This document shows positions 43,443-53,464 of a stretch of 64,000 nt of DNA, piece after piece. Origin of the DNA: CAVQGZ01 sp942491665 (lineage in GTDB: Bacteria; Actinomycetota; Actinomycetes; Jiangellales; Jiangellaceae); contig CALOBR010000015.1 of the NCBI GenBank assembly GCA_942491665.1, positions 1-64,000 on the forward strand. Direction: 5' to 3'. A program made the translations under genes and the position numbers. How positions within the stretch are numbered: the stretch's first letter is position 1; each line of letters opens with the position of its first letter. The notes under the pieces were generated by a model that searched no databases, was not told the DNA's origin, and saw nothing but the letters and a program-made list of their open reading frames with translations.

Positions 43443-46127
43443 ATGCTTGACCGCGTATCGGCTGCGGCCCTGACGCCGATCCGAAGCCAGCGTCGGGTAC
43501 CGGTACCGCCGGCGGATGTGGTGGTCCGCGGCAGCCTCGTCGACCTGCTGAACTCCGCCCCGGACCATCGCCTGACGGTCGTGGCTGCCGGGCCCGGATG
43601 GGGAAAGACAACTGCAGTAGCGGCGTGGGCCGGCTCTGAACACCACCCAGCGGACCTGCTAGTGGCATGGGTCACCCTCGAACCATCGTCGGACGACCCC
43701 CTCGTGTTCTGGGACAGCGTCCTGACGGCACTACACGAATGCGACGCCATTCCGGCGGACCACGTTCTGTCGGGGTTGAAGCCCTCCGCCGGTATGTCCG
43801 ACGAGGTGCTCCTAGAGCTTCAACGTGGCTTGGCCGCCCTGCCCAGCCCGGTGCTGCTCGTGCTCGATGACTTCCATCTCATCGAGGACCCCGCCATCCT
43901 CGACGCCCTCATGCAGACCGTCACGTACAACAGCGCCCTGGCGCTGATGGTGCTGACGCGGGTGAGCCCCCCATGGCCCCTGCACCGGCTGCGCTTGTCA
44001 GCAGACCTGCTGGAGCTGTCGTCGAGCGACCTCGCCTTCGACGACGCAGAGATCCGAACCGCGACAGATGGGCGGGGCATCGACCTGTCCGAGTCGGCGC
44101 TCTCGGACTTGCTGCGCCGTACGCAGGGTTGGCCGGCGGGTGTCCGCCTCGCCATCCGGTTCCTGCAACGGGCAGGCGCGTCGGACGGGCTCGCCGGGTT
44201 CGTGGGGACGGAGGCCTCGGTCGCGGAGTACCTGGTGGCCGAGGTGCTCGCCCTTGCGCCGCCGGAAGACCAGGACTTCCTTCTGCGCACGAGTGTGTGC
44301 GATCAGTTGTCCGGCGATCTCGCTGAGGCCATCGTCCCCGGCCGCAGCGGCCAGCAGACGCTCGAGGCGCTCGCGGCGGACAACGACTTCGTCATGGCAC
44401 AGGGGCCGCAGCAAGCCTGGTTTCGTTACCACCCCCTGCTGCGTGACCTCCTTCAGCACACGCTGCGCCGGGACCAGCCTGAGCGGTTCCGTGACGCGCA
44501 CCGGGCCGCGGCCCGGTGGAAGGCCCAGCACGGTCACCCCATGGCAGGGCTGCGCCACGCCATCAGTGCCGAGGACTGGATCTTGTTTGCGCGGCTCTAC
44601 ACCACGGCGGCCGGACCAGCGCTGGTTGGCGGGCGCCGCGCAGCCCTTGAGTCACATCTGCGCGACGTACCCTTCAGCGAGTTGGCGAACACACCGGAAC
44701 TCGAGCTGTGCCGGGCTGGCCATGCTCTCCTGACCGGCCGCATCCAGGCAATCGAGGGCCACGCCCAGCTGGCCCGCTCCCTTATGGGCGTCGACGGGGA
44801 GCAGCCGACGGCCGCGGCGGCCGCGCTGCTGGAACTGCTGGCCATGAGCGGTGCGTGGGTGAGGGGCGATGTCCAGGGAGTAGGGCGGTTCGCTCGGGCA
44901 GCGGGTGCGATCCTCGATGCTGCTGACCCGTTTCCCGCGGCCGAGGGGTACCGGTCCATCGCCATGATCAACCTCGCCGGCAGCCAGTTCTGGTCCGGCG
45001 AGCTGGACCGGGCCCGAGCCACAGTCGCATCCGGGCTCGACCTCGACGGGTCCGGGGACGCGGAGCTGGCCGCCCTCTCATGCTGGGCGCACCTGGCCAA
45101 CACGGACCTGCTCCAGACCCGCCTAGACTCCGCTGAGCAGTTGGCGACGGACGTGGTCGGCCAGGCGATGGTCCGCGGGTGGGCCTCACACATGCAGGTA
45201 GCCATGGCGCACCTAGTTCTCGCGCACGTCCGGCTCCTACGCGGCCAGACAAGCGGCGCCGCTGAGGCTTTGGCCGCCGCCGAGGCAGCCACCGTGGGGG
45301 GCCGGACCCTCGTAGCGGCCACTGCGCTGGCAACGACCAAAGCTCAGCTGATGATCTCGCGGGGCCGTCCTTCGGCTGCGCAGGACTCGGCCACTCAGGC
45401 GAATCAGATGGCATCGTTATGGCCGATCCCTGCCTTCCTGGCGGATCAGCTGAACCAAATGGCGACCGACATCGCCGTACTCACCGGCGCCCCGGGACCT
45501 GCGGTTGTCCAAGCACCGGACAATGACTCTGCAACATTGGCGTCGATGCGGGCGCGCCTCACGTGGGCTGCGGGGGATCTTCGCGCCGCCCGATCGCATG
45601 CGACGTCAGTCATCGACGCCGAGGAATTCCCTGCCCAATCCAGCATCAACGACGTGGTCGCCCTCGTCGACGCGTGGTTGGTGCTGGCGCTCGTTGCCGA
45701 TGTGGACAGACGCCCCGTGGATGCCTCAGCGGCGTTGCGTCGATCCGTCGAGATAGCCGGGGAACACCATCTGGTCCGACCCTTCCTTGTCACCGGGTCC
45801 GATCGGATAGGCGTGCTGCTTCGGCGACTCGCCGATAGTCAGGTCTTCCATGAGTCGGAGCCGTTCCTCGCCGAGCTACTCACCCAGGTCGCGCCCCGAC
45901 GACCGCCCGCGACGGAGCCTCCATCGCTGCGAGAGCCGTTGACTGCCCGGGAACTGGCCATGCTTGTCGAGCTGCCCACAATGAAGAGCAATGCAGAGAT
46001 CGCTGGGGAGTACTTCGTCTCCGTCAACACGGTGAAGGCCCATCTGAAGAACGTCTACCGGAAGCTTGACGTCGACAGTCGCAGGTCTGCCGTGAGGCGG
46101 GCGCGAGAGCTGGACCTGCTCCCCTGA
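43443..46127 (+). CDS. LuxR-family LAL-type regulator 2 (MalT-like ATPase)
   Basis: 894 residues. P-loop AGPGWGKTT (about 49-57), Walker B-like LLVLDDFHLI (about 135-145), a long helical TPR-like middle, and a C-terminal LuxR HTH (LTARELAMLVEL, FVSVNTVKAHLKNVYRKL). Same architecture as regulator 1 but clearly diverged in the middle. As a family these are multidomain activators responding to an inducer and ATP. It directly follows the last palindrome-controlled gene and is a candidate regulator of the regulon. Predicted leaderless. Confidence 0.9.
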   Translation: MLDRVSAAALTPIRSQRRVPVPPADVVVRGSLVDLLNSAPDHRLTVVAAGPGWGKTTAVAAWAGSEHHPADLLVAWVTLEPSSDDPLVFWDSVLTALHECDAIPADHVLSGLKPSAGMSDEVLLELQRGLAALPSPVLLVLDDFHLIEDPAILDALMQTVTYNSALALMVLTRVSPPWPLHRLRLSADLLELSSSDLAFDDAEIRTATDGRGIDLSESALSDLLRRTQGWPAGVRLAIRFLQRAGASDGLAGFVGTEASVAEYLVAEVLALAPPEDQDFLLRTSVCDQLSGDLAEAIVPGRSGQQTLEALAADNDFVMAQGPQQAWFRYHPLLRDLLQHTLRRDQPERFRDAHRAAARWKAQHGHPMAGLRHAISAEDWILFARLYTTAAGPALVGGRRAALESHLRDVPFSELANTPELELCRAGHALLTGRIQAIEGHAQLARSLMGVDGEQPTAAAAALLELLAMSGAWVRGDVQGVGRFARAAGAILDAADPFPAAEGYRSIAMINLAGSQFWSGELDRARATVASGLDLDGSGDAELAALSCWAHLANTDLLQTRLDSAEQLATDVVGQAMVRGWASHMQVAMAHLVLAHVRLLRGQTSGAAEALAAAEAATVGGRTLVAATALATTKAQLMISRGRPSAAQDSATQANQMASLWPIPAFLADQLNQMATDIAVLTGAPGPAVVQAPDNDSATLASMRARLTWAAGDLRAARSHATSVIDAEEFPAQSSINDVVALVDAWLVLALVADVDRRPVDASAALRRSVEIAGEHHLVRPFLVTGSDRIGVLLRRLADSQVFHESEPFLAELLTQVAPRRPPATEPPSLREPLTARELAMLVELPTMKSNAEIAGEYFVSVNTVKAHLKNVYRKLDVDSRRSAVRRARELDLLP

Positions 46128-46639
46128 TCTCACGGTCGCTCCCACGGTGGACCCAACACCTCCCGACCGTCCGCCGCGTCGTGGCCATGTCCTGCCCGTG
46201 GCGTGGGTCCCGAGCCGGCTGATGCCTCGGCTCGCCTGGTTTCTCAGGTGGCCGGGTCGCTGTCGTCATCACCCGCTGAGGAAGGCCAGCGCCCAACTCA
46301 CCCGGCCCTGACACCCCATCGCAGGGGTCCTCAGGTCTGTCGACAAGCGGCGTCGGGTGGTCAGGGACGGACCCGGCGGCGCCTGCCGGCCGACCCAACC
46401 CAGCATTCGAGTACGGCTGGGCCAGTGCGCGCTCTCGGCGACGTGGTTGCGGCCCTCCAGCGGCTGTGTCGATGACGACCAGATCGCGTCATCGGTGCGG
46501 GGTACCACCCGAGAACGGGGCAAGCACGAGCGGACAAGTCGCAGCAAGGCACGAAGCCAGTCCTTTCGGGGGGCACACCCGCGGTCACTAACCACAGCCC
46601 AGCACCTTCGGGCTGCGTTGGTGATCCTCTTTGTCCTAT
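46128..46639. other. intergenic stretch between the two regions
   Basis: About 510 bases without a supported gene, palindrome or RNA. Short frames on both strands lack domains and start signals. It ends at the first copy of the dispersed repeat. Confidence 0.5.
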
Positions 46640-46819
46640 CGCCGCCTGTGGACGCACCAAGACCCGGCGTCGCTTCCGCCCGCTGTGGGGCAGGTCGATG
46701 ACCGGCGTGGAGCCGACGACGACACCCTGAACGTGCCACAACAACTCGCCACGAGTCAGGACCACGCCGTCAGCGACGTCGTTCGAGATGTGCTCATCCG
46801 GCACCGCGCCGCCAGCTGA
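46640..46819 (+). repeat. dispersed repeat R1 with RHH-antitoxin remnant
   Basis: Core CGCCGCCTGTGGACGCACC starts at 46640 and is followed by CCCGGCGTCG and TTCCGCC. The copy continues through about 100 bp encoding DDDTLN...VSDVVRDVLIRH, a decayed ribbon-helix-helix (CopG-like) pattern ending at a stop (46817-46819). It shares its tail, including the AGCTGAGAATCGCC after the stop, with R8. Confidence 0.75.
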
Positions 46820-46966
46820 GAATCGCCCACACAGCCCGGCGACCTGGCCCCGCTCGTTCAGACCCGTTGCCCAGGACACGCCCCCCGAGGGTGCCCATGT
46901 CCGTACGCTCAGCTCGACCAGACGCGCACGGCCGGCGCCCCGTCACCCGCCGGTGGAGGCGACCTG

Positions 46967-47059
46967 ATGACCAAGCTCCAGCAGCTCGCCGAACTGAAGA
47001 GCCAGGGACTGCTCAGCGACGCACAGTTCACGGCCGCGAAGGCCAAGCTGCTGGGCTGA
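46967..47059 (+). CDS. SHOCT-domain mini-protein (30 residues)
   Basis: GGAGG six bases before an ATG opens MTKLQQLAELKSQGLLSDAQ and ends AKLLG at 47059. This is a bare SHOCT domain, usually found at the C-terminus of longer proteins. The frame upstream (PSPAGGGDL) looks like the linker that normally precedes SHOCT, so this may be the tail of a lost gene or a real stand-alone small protein. Confidence 0.5.
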   Translation: MTKLQQLAELKSQGLLSDAQFTAAKAKLLG

Positions 47060-47119
47060 GAGGCTGGGTAGCGCGTCCGCCGCCGGGCTCGGTAGCCTGG
47101 AGAAGAGGGTGAGGGACGG

Positions 47120-48529
47120 ATGACAGCGGCGCGCATCGCGATGCTTGCCAGTGCCCTCGTCTTGCTCGCCGCCGCCTGCACGGGCGGCACATCCACCTCG
47201 ACGGCACCGACGACGTCGGCCGATGCTGCTGGCCCTGAGCTGGTGATCTGGGTCGGAGACGTGGCCGAGCAGACCATAGAGTTCCAGGTCGCCGTTGATG
47301 AGGCGGGAGCGGTCACCGGCACGGTGTCGAGCCCTCTCGACGACGAACCGGCCGTCCCGATCGATGGTTCGGTCGACGGTGAGTCGTTCACCATTCGGAT
47401 TCCCGCGGTCGCAGTGGTGTTCGAGGGCGAGTTCTCGGGCGACACCTTGACCGGGACGTGGTCCCAGTCGGGGACCGAACTCCCGGTCACGATGCAACGT
47501 CGTGATCAGCCGCTCGTCCTCAAGCGACCGCAGGAGCCCGCTACCCCCTTCCCGTACGAGTCGACCGACGTGAGGTTCGACAACGCCGACGTCTCGCTCG
47601 CCGGCACCCTCGTCATCCCCGCCGGCGACGGGCCGTTCCCGGCCGTCGTGCTGGTGTCGGGATCCGGCGCACAGGATCGCGACGAAACCCTCCTCGGGCA
47701 CCGGCCCTTCCTCGTGCTGGCTGACAGGTTCGCGCGGCGTGGAATCGCCTCGCTGCGGTACGACGACCGTGGGGTGGGCGGATCCACCGGAGGTCCCCTC
47801 GGTGCCACCACGGCCGATCTGGCGACCGATGCCGCGGCGGCGGTCGCCTACCTCGATGCCAACCCGAGGACCGGATCGGTCGGCATCGTCGGTCACAGCG
47901 AAGGCGGAATCATCGGCCCCATGGTCGCCGGGGAGTCCGATGCGGTCGAGTTCGTCGTACTACTGGCCGGCCCCGGTCTCCCGGGACGCGACGTCCTGCT
48001 CCGGCAGACAGAGGATCTCATGCGTGTCGCAGGCGCGTCCGAGGCAGACATCGCGTGGCAGCTCGACTGGCGATCGCAGATCGTGGATGTATCAGCCTCG
48101 GGGCTCCCTGCGGCCGAGGCCGCGCGTGAGATCAGGGCCCTGGCCTCGGCCGCGCTCACGAACCCGCCCGACGGTGTGACCGATCCGCTCGCTCCGACGC
48201 TTGCCGATACGTTGGTCAAGGCTTTCGCCGATCCGTGGATGCGGTCCTTCCTCGCCTACGACCCGGCACCGGCCCTCGTTGCGCTCGACATCCCGGTCCT
48301 GGCGCTCGTCGGGAGCTTGGATCTCCAAGTCTCGGCAGAGGAGAACATCCCGGCGCTCGACGACGCGCTCGCCGCCAACCCGGCGGCGACAGTGATGGAG
48401 TTGGCGGGCCTGAACCACCTCTTCCAGACCGCGACCACGGGTGCCGTCTCCGAGTACGCCTGGATCGAGGAGACGTTCGCTCCCTCCGCGATCGACATCA
48501 TCGCGAGTTGGATCCTCGAGCACAGCTGA
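47120..48529 (+). CDS. secreted alpha/beta-hydrolase lipoprotein
   Basis: 469 residues. A lipoprotein-type signal ends at Cys20 (LLAAACTGG). After a Thr/Ser-rich linker comes a beta-rich N-terminal domain (about 40-135), then an alpha/beta hydrolase. The nucleophile elbow is GHSEGG (about 258-263); candidate Asp is in LVGSLDLQV and His in AGLNHLFQ. It resembles bacterial YqjL/EstD-like esterases with an N-terminal accessory domain. Substrate unknown. GAGGG precedes the ATG. No linkage to the palindrome regulon. Confidence 0.82.
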   Translation: MTAARIAMLASALVLLAAACTGGTSTSTAPTTSADAAGPELVIWVGDVAEQTIEFQVAVDEAGAVTGTVSSPLDDEPAVPIDGSVDGESFTIRIPAVAVVFEGEFSGDTLTGTWSQSGTELPVTMQRRDQPLVLKRPQEPATPFPYESTDVRFDNADVSLAGTLVIPAGDGPFPAVVLVSGSGAQDRDETLLGHRPFLVLADRFARRGIASLRYDDRGVGGSTGGPLGATTADLATDAAAAVAYLDANPRTGSVGIVGHSEGGIIGPMVAGESDAVEFVVLLAGPGLPGRDVLLRQTEDLMRVAGASEADIAWQLDWRSQIVDVSASGLPAAEAAREIRALASAALTNPPDGVTDPLAPTLADTLVKAFADPWMRSFLAYDPAPALVALDIPVLALVGSLDLQVSAEENIPALDDALAANPAATVMELAGLNHLFQTATTGAVSEYAWIEETFAPSAIDIIASWILEHS

Positions 48530-48802
48530 CGCCAGCCGGGGTCGCGTGGCTCTCGACCTGTGCGGGAATCCAGTCGGGTGCCATCTCGGCGATCGACGAG
48601 CTGTGTCGCGAGTCCCGCGTCTGCGTCCTTCAGGGACTCAGAACGAGGTGTGCTGGGCTCGGATGAGTGCCACGGCTGCACCACGGGGGCCACGCACCGC
48701 CAACGCGTTGTGGTGATGTTGCGGTCGATCACTGAGCACCGCAGGTCCCGCAGCGCAACACGCATCCTCAGCCGCGGTTCTGTCGTCCTCCGGGTGTCCT
48801 GT

Positions 48803-48980
48803 CGCCGCCTGTGGACGCACCACGACCCGGCGTCGACTCCGCCTGCTGTGGGGCCGGTCGATGACGAGGCTTGGGCCGGCGATGGCACCCTGAACTCGCT
48901 GCAGAAACTCGCCAGGAGTCTGGGCCGCGCGGTCAGCGACGTCGTTCGAAGTGCGCTCAGCCGGTACCTCGCCGACAGTT
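48803..48980 (+). repeat. dispersed repeat R2 with RHH-antitoxin remnant
   Basis: Same core as R1, followed by the best-preserved RHH segment: LQKLARSLGRAVSDVVRSAL and then SRYLA, a typical CopG/RHH helix-helix unit. The frame has lost the usual stop and runs on. No start codon with a ribosome binding site is present, so it is a remnant. Confidence 0.75.
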
Positions 48981-49006
48981 CACCCACTGCGGTCGCCTCC
49001 CGCGTG

Positions 49007-51916
49007 TCAGCCGACCGCGAGCGCAAGTGCCTGCTCTTCCGACAGGGATGCGCCGAGTCCCACCTCTGCTTGAAACCCGTCACCCAAGGCGTGGTGCGAG
49101 CGGGAGAACCGGTAGAGGGAGGCGAACAAGGGCCAGACTGGTGCTCGGGCGGTGGCTGCGCCCCACAACTGGGCGGCGCGGACGGCGTCGCCCTCCGCCT
49201 CAGCGATGGCAGCGAGCGGCTGGAGGGCGAGGCCGAACTGGAACGTGTTGCCGGTGTCGAGGGCGATCTGCGCGGCGCGGAGGGCCGGGGCACGAGCAGC
49301 CTTGTCGTCGCCGCTCTTCACCAGAGCGCATGCGCGCACCACCAGGCTGCTCTGCTCGTAGGGGACTTGGTGCTGGCGACGGCTGTAGGTCTCGCAGGCC
49401 GCGGCGTCGCTCAGGCACCTGTCGATGTCGTCTCGCGCGTAGCGGGCGAGTGCTCCCACCATGAGCAGGTGAGCCTGCAGCTGGTGGTCCTCAGGACCGC
49501 CGACCTCGCTCGCACGAGCGATGGTGGCGGCCGTGTTGTCGGTGACCGCATCATCGAAACACTCCAGCTGAGCCAGGTGTGCCGCGCACCAAGCCTCCAC
49601 GACCGGCGCGCCCTCCTCCTGACCGATGCGGTAGCCCTGTCGCAGCACCTGGCGAGCCGCCGCGATGTCACCGGCGGCCAGCAGCTGCATCCCCCCGCGG
49701 TGCCAGGCAAGGACGCCGAGACCGGATTGATCGCCCACCTGACGGAACAGAGCTTCGGCGCGGTCGCAGGCCCGCATCGCCCAGGTCAGATCGCCGCAGA
49801 GGTAGGCGCCCGTCACCAGCTCGACCCATGCCCACGCCAAAGCGTCGGCGTCGGCCCCTGCCGCGTCAGCCTCTTCCACGATGGCCTTCAGCGACACGAG
49901 CTCGGCGCCCAAGTCCGCAGGGAGTGCCCAGAACACCCGCCCGATGGCTCGCACGAACGGCAGCGCCTGCGACGCCGCCTCGTACGCGACCGACCAGTCC
50001 AACGCCGCCCGGAGATTGGCCATCTCCCTGGCTGCCCGCGCCAGCCCCGCGCCGGATCGCGGACCGTTCATCTCTGCGCTTGCTTCCTCCGCCACCTGCC
50101 GGTAGCGGCTGCTGAAGGCCCGGCCTGCCAGCGTCGTCTCACCCCTGTCGTCCAGGCGCTCGGCCGCGAACTGACGGACGACGAAGAGCAGTCGGTAGCG
50201 CGTGTCCTGCCCAACAGTCCGGGTGTCGAGCAACGCCGACTCGACAAGGGTCGCTACACAGCGACGGCTCGAGGCGGCAGTCGTCCCGGGGACGGCGCCC
50301 GCGATCGCCTCCGCCGCGGGGGCGTCGAAGTCGGCCGGGAACACCGACAGCCACTCCAGCACGCGCTGGCATCTGGCGCTGAGCGTGGAGTAGCTCCAGT
50401 CGATGGCCTGGGCCACAGTGGCGTGATGGTCGATACGAGCGACCTGAGCCGGGCCGTGGAGGAACTCACCGTCCAGCCCTTCGTTGATCTCCCGCACCGT
50501 CATCTGATGGGAGCGGGCTGCGGCCAGCTCCAGCGCAAGCGGCAGCCCGTCCAGAGCGCGGCACAGCCGGACTATCTCTGCGGCCGTGGCAGGCGGCACG
50601 TCCGCCGGTCGCCAGCCACGCAGCTGAAGGAACAGGGTGGCGGCGGCTGACTCGAGCGCCTGCTGGGTGTCAGCACCCGCGGCGGGTACCTCCAGCGGTG
50701 GCACGTCCCAGCGGGTCTCCCCACTCACCCGAAGGCGAACCCTGCTGGTGGCGAGCACCCGCAGCGCTGCTGCCCGGTCCAGCCATGACAGGACTATCGC
50801 GGCCAGGACGTCGGCGACGTGCTCGCAGTTGTCGAGGATCAGCAATACTGCGCGGTGCTCCAGATGCCTGCGAATCGCGACCTGCTGCGGCACCCCTGGA
50901 GCAGCAACGACGCCGAGCGTGCCAGCGACTTGGCGCAGCACGCCGGCAGCGTCATTCGCGGCGGTCAAGTCGACCCACCACACACCATCAGCGAATCGTG
51001 TGCGAACGACCCGGGCCACCTCCATCGCCACCCGAGACTTGCCGACACCGGCGCCACCGTGCAGCGTCACCAGCCGCTGAGAACCCAGCAGCTCGGCAAT
51101 GCGCCCGATCTGCTCCAGCCGGCCCACGGTGGTGGTCAGCGGAGTTGGGACGACCAGCGGTGGCTCGGGTGGCTGGGGGTCGAGGTGCGGATCCTGACGC
51201 AGAATCTGCCACTGGAGGCGCTGCAGCGGTGGGGACGGCTCCATCCCCCACTCCGTGGCGAGCCGCATACGGAGGCGCTCATAGGCACGCAACGCCTCGA
51301 CCTGTCGGCCCGAGCGGTACAACGCCAGCATCAGCAGCCGCCACCGCGTCTCCCGCATCGGCTGATCCACAAGTGCCCGCTGCAGCTCCTCGACAACCTG
51401 GGCGTGTCGACCCAGGTCAAGATCAGCCTCGATGCGGGCTTCCCGAACCTGCTCCCACTGCTCCCGTAACCATTCCACTTGCTCCCGTCGCCGCGCCGTG
51501 TCGGCCAGGTCTAGGAGAGGTTCTCCGCGCCACAGGTTCTCGGCGTCAGCCAGGCGTCGCCGCCGGGTCACCGGGTCGACATCCACAGTGGCCTGCGAGT
51601 CGCAGACGAGGGCGCTGTGGAGACGGGCGGCGTCGACGGCATCGGGAGGCACAGCGAGCCGGTACCCGTCCGCGCTCGTCGCAACCGAGTCAGAGCCCAG
51701 GCATCGGCGAAGCCGCGACACGTGGCTGCGCAGCGACTCGGCTGCGGTGCGAGGCGGGTCGTCACCCCACAGCGCGATCTCACAGTCGATCCGCGGGACG
51801 GTGCGAGCGACGTTCAGCGCCAGCAGTGACAGCAGCGCACGCTCCTTGGCCATCAGCGGCTCCGACGCGGCACAGGCGGACCTGACCCGGACGGGCCCGA
51901 GCACATCGACCTGCAT
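49007..51916 (-). CDS. BTAD/SARP-like transcriptional regulator with NB-ARC-type ATPase
   Basis: 969 residues from the ATG at 51916, with GCGAGGG upstream. An N-terminal OmpR-like winged helix (about 5-95, MQVDVLGPVRV...SLRSHVSRLRRCLG), a bacterial transcriptional activation domain (about 100-245), then an NTPase with P-loop LHGGAGVGKSRVA (about 290) and LILDNCEHV, then a TPR-like C-terminal half. This is the AfsR/SARP-family architecture. Target unknown; lies in the repeat region and not next to a biosynthetic cluster. A long open frame on the opposite strand is its shadow. Confidence 0.88.
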   Translation of the reverse strand: MQVDVLGPVRVRSACAASEPLMAKERALLSLLALNVARTVPRIDCEIALWGDDPPRTAAESLRSHVSRLRRCLGSDSVATSADGYRLAVPPDAVDAARLHSALVCDSQATVDVDPVTRRRRLADAENLWRGEPLLDLADTARRREQVEWLREQWEQVREARIEADLDLGRHAQVVEELQRALVDQPMRETRWRLLMLALYRSGRQVEALRAYERLRMRLATEWGMEPSPPLQRLQWQILRQDPHLDPQPPEPPLVVPTPLTTTVGRLEQIGRIAELLGSQRLVTLHGGAGVGKSRVAMEVARVVRTRFADGVWWVDLTAANDAAGVLRQVAGTLGVVAAPGVPQQVAIRRHLEHRAVLLILDNCEHVADVLAAIVLSWLDRAAALRVLATSRVRLRVSGETRWDVPPLEVPAAGADTQQALESAAATLFLQLRGWRPADVPPATAAEIVRLCRALDGLPLALELAAARSHQMTVREINEGLDGEFLHGPAQVARIDHHATVAQAIDWSYSTLSARCQRVLEWLSVFPADFDAPAAEAIAGAVPGTTAASSRRCVATLVESALLDTRTVGQDTRYRLLFVVRQFAAERLDDRGETTLAGRAFSSRYRQVAEEASAEMNGPRSGAGLARAAREMANLRAALDWSVAYEAASQALPFVRAIGRVFWALPADLGAELVSLKAIVEEADAAGADADALAWAWVELVTGAYLCGDLTWAMRACDRAEALFRQVGDQSGLGVLAWHRGGMQLLAAGDIAAARQVLRQGYRIGQEEGAPVVEAWCAAHLAQLECFDDAVTDNTAATIARASEVGGPEDHQLQAHLLMVGALARYARDDIDRCLSDAAACETYSRRQHQVPYEQSSLVVRACALVKSGDDKAARAPALRAAQIALDTGNTFQFGLALQPLAAIAEAEGDAVRAAQLWGAATARAPVWPLFASLYRFSRSHHALGDGFQAEVGLGASLSEEQALALAVG

Positions 51917-52594
51917 GGCACCCTCGCAGATGTCCTGCCCACCAATGTACGAGTGCGGTCGGCGTGCCGGTAGGGAAACCCGTCCCGAGAAGTCGCCCAC
52001 CCCATCCCGTGATCCACGCTGAATCGTCAGCCCGCCAGTGACGAGGGGACTCTCATGCGGTTGACCTGACACGGCCGCCACCGCACGCTACTAGCAGTGA
52101 CACGGCCCGGTACGGGGGCGGCCATGTAGTCACGCGATACAGAGTTGGGGGACCCGAGCCGTCCAGCCCGCACAGCACGGCTTCGCACGCACCACAGCCA
52201 GGGCGCACTGGTGAAGAAACTGCGAAACGAATCGCTGGTGCAGCAACAAGTGGGGGCGGCTACCGACAGTGCCCCCACTGTTACTGGCGGACGGGCCTTC
52301 CCGTCTACCGCGGACTTGCGCGGTCCGATCGGCTTCCAGGTGCGTCTATCCGCCGCGTCGCGTGCGCCCTCATCTCGGTCACTTAGGCGTCAGTTCTTCG
52401 CGCTGGCGCGTCGGCAGTGCGCCGGGAGATAGGTTGCAGCGGGCAGGTGATCAGGGCCGCGCTGCTTGTCCGATTGGGGCGTGCTGACCGCCAGCCCTCG
52501 TCGATGGCCTACGCCTCTGGACCGCGAACCCGGGAGGGAGTAACCACGGGAGCGACGAGTGAAGTGCCGCTCGGCCAGAGTCTGGGGGTGGGCC
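51917..52594. other. intergenic stretch between the BTAD regulator and the MBL gene
   Basis: About 680 bases. No supported gene, dispersed repeat or palindrome of the regulon was found. It presumably holds the divergent promoters of both neighbours, but none is clear. Confidence 0.45.
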
Positions 52595-53341
52595 ATGGAC
52601 GTATCGATGGTGGAGGTCGCTTCAGGGGTGTGGCAGGCGCGGGCTCAGCACGTGTGCTGGGTCCTGATCGTCGACGGTGCCGGGGTCACCCTCGTCGACA
52701 CTGGCTATCCCGGCGACAAGGAGCGGGTGATCGCGTCACTGGGGAAGATCAGGCGGGCACCGGCCGACGTCGATGCCGTCGTGCTCACCCACGCTCACCC
52801 GGACCACCTCGGTAGCGCGGAGTACTTCCGCTCCCAGGTGGGCAAGCCGGTGTGGGTGCATGAGCAGGAGGAGGCCAACGCCACCGGCGAGCGCGTCGAG
52901 CAAGTGTCGATCGCGACGCTGCTGAAGATGGCGTGGCGGCCCAGCGTCCTGGTGTGGTTCGTGCAGGTAGGGGCCGGGTTGAAGGCCGCGCAGATCCAGC
53001 GGCTCGGCGCGGTGGAGAAGACCTACAGCGGAGGCGCGTTGGACGTCCCGGGCCGCCCGCTGGCGGTGCACACGCCCGGCCACACCTCCGGGCACGCGGC
53101 GCTGCACCTGCCCGATCAGGGTGTGCTGGTGGCCGGGGACGCGTTGATGACCGAGCACGCCCTGTCCACGTCGAGCGGCCCGCAGCTGCTTCCCGACTTC
53201 TTCAACACCGACACGACCCAAGCCCGGGCGTCGCTGGAACTCCTGCGCCCGCTCGGCGCCGACGTCGTCATCCCCGGACACGGCCCCGTCTTCCACGGCA
53301 CCCCGAACCAGGCCGTCGACCTCGCGCTCGAGCACAGATAG
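52595..53341 (+). CDS. metallo-beta-lactamase-fold hydrolase
   Basis: 248 residues from the ATG at 52595. The MBL metal site is complete: LTHAHPDHLG (HxHxDH, about 67), HTPGHTSGH, AGDALM (Asp) and a final PGHGPVFHG. It resembles glyoxalase II-like/MBL-fold proteins of unknown substrate. No signal peptide. GTGGGGG-like purines lie upstream but spacing is poor; a start 12 codons earlier is possible. Confidence 0.83.
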   Translation: MDVSMVEVASGVWQARAQHVCWVLIVDGAGVTLVDTGYPGDKERVIASLGKIRRAPADVDAVVLTHAHPDHLGSAEYFRSQVGKPVWVHEQEEANATGERVEQVSIATLLKMAWRPSVLVWFVQVGAGLKAAQIQRLGAVEKTYSGGALDVPGRPLAVHTPGHTSGHAALHLPDQGVLVAGDALMTEHALSTSSGPQLLPDFFNTDTTQARASLELLRPLGADVVIPGHGPVFHGTPNQAVDLALEHR

Positions 53342-53464
53342 CCATGCCCCAGACACGGACACCAGCCAGCCGCCCGGGCCATGGCGCGGCGGCAGCGGCG
53401 GTGTGCTGTCAGGCGTGGAAGACCACTGAGGGCGAGACCGTGACGTCTCGAGATTGGGGACCCC

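Noticed and set aside
46879..46893. CGCCCCCCGAGGGTG, similar to the regulon palindrome
   Set aside because: One arm is mismatched and no nAnnnT lies 23 nt away; it is outside the island. Treated as chance.
48560..50650. A 696-codon open frame on the plus strand
   Set aside because: It lies opposite the BTAD regulator gene, has no domain and starts inside repeat R2; it is a GC-rich shadow frame.
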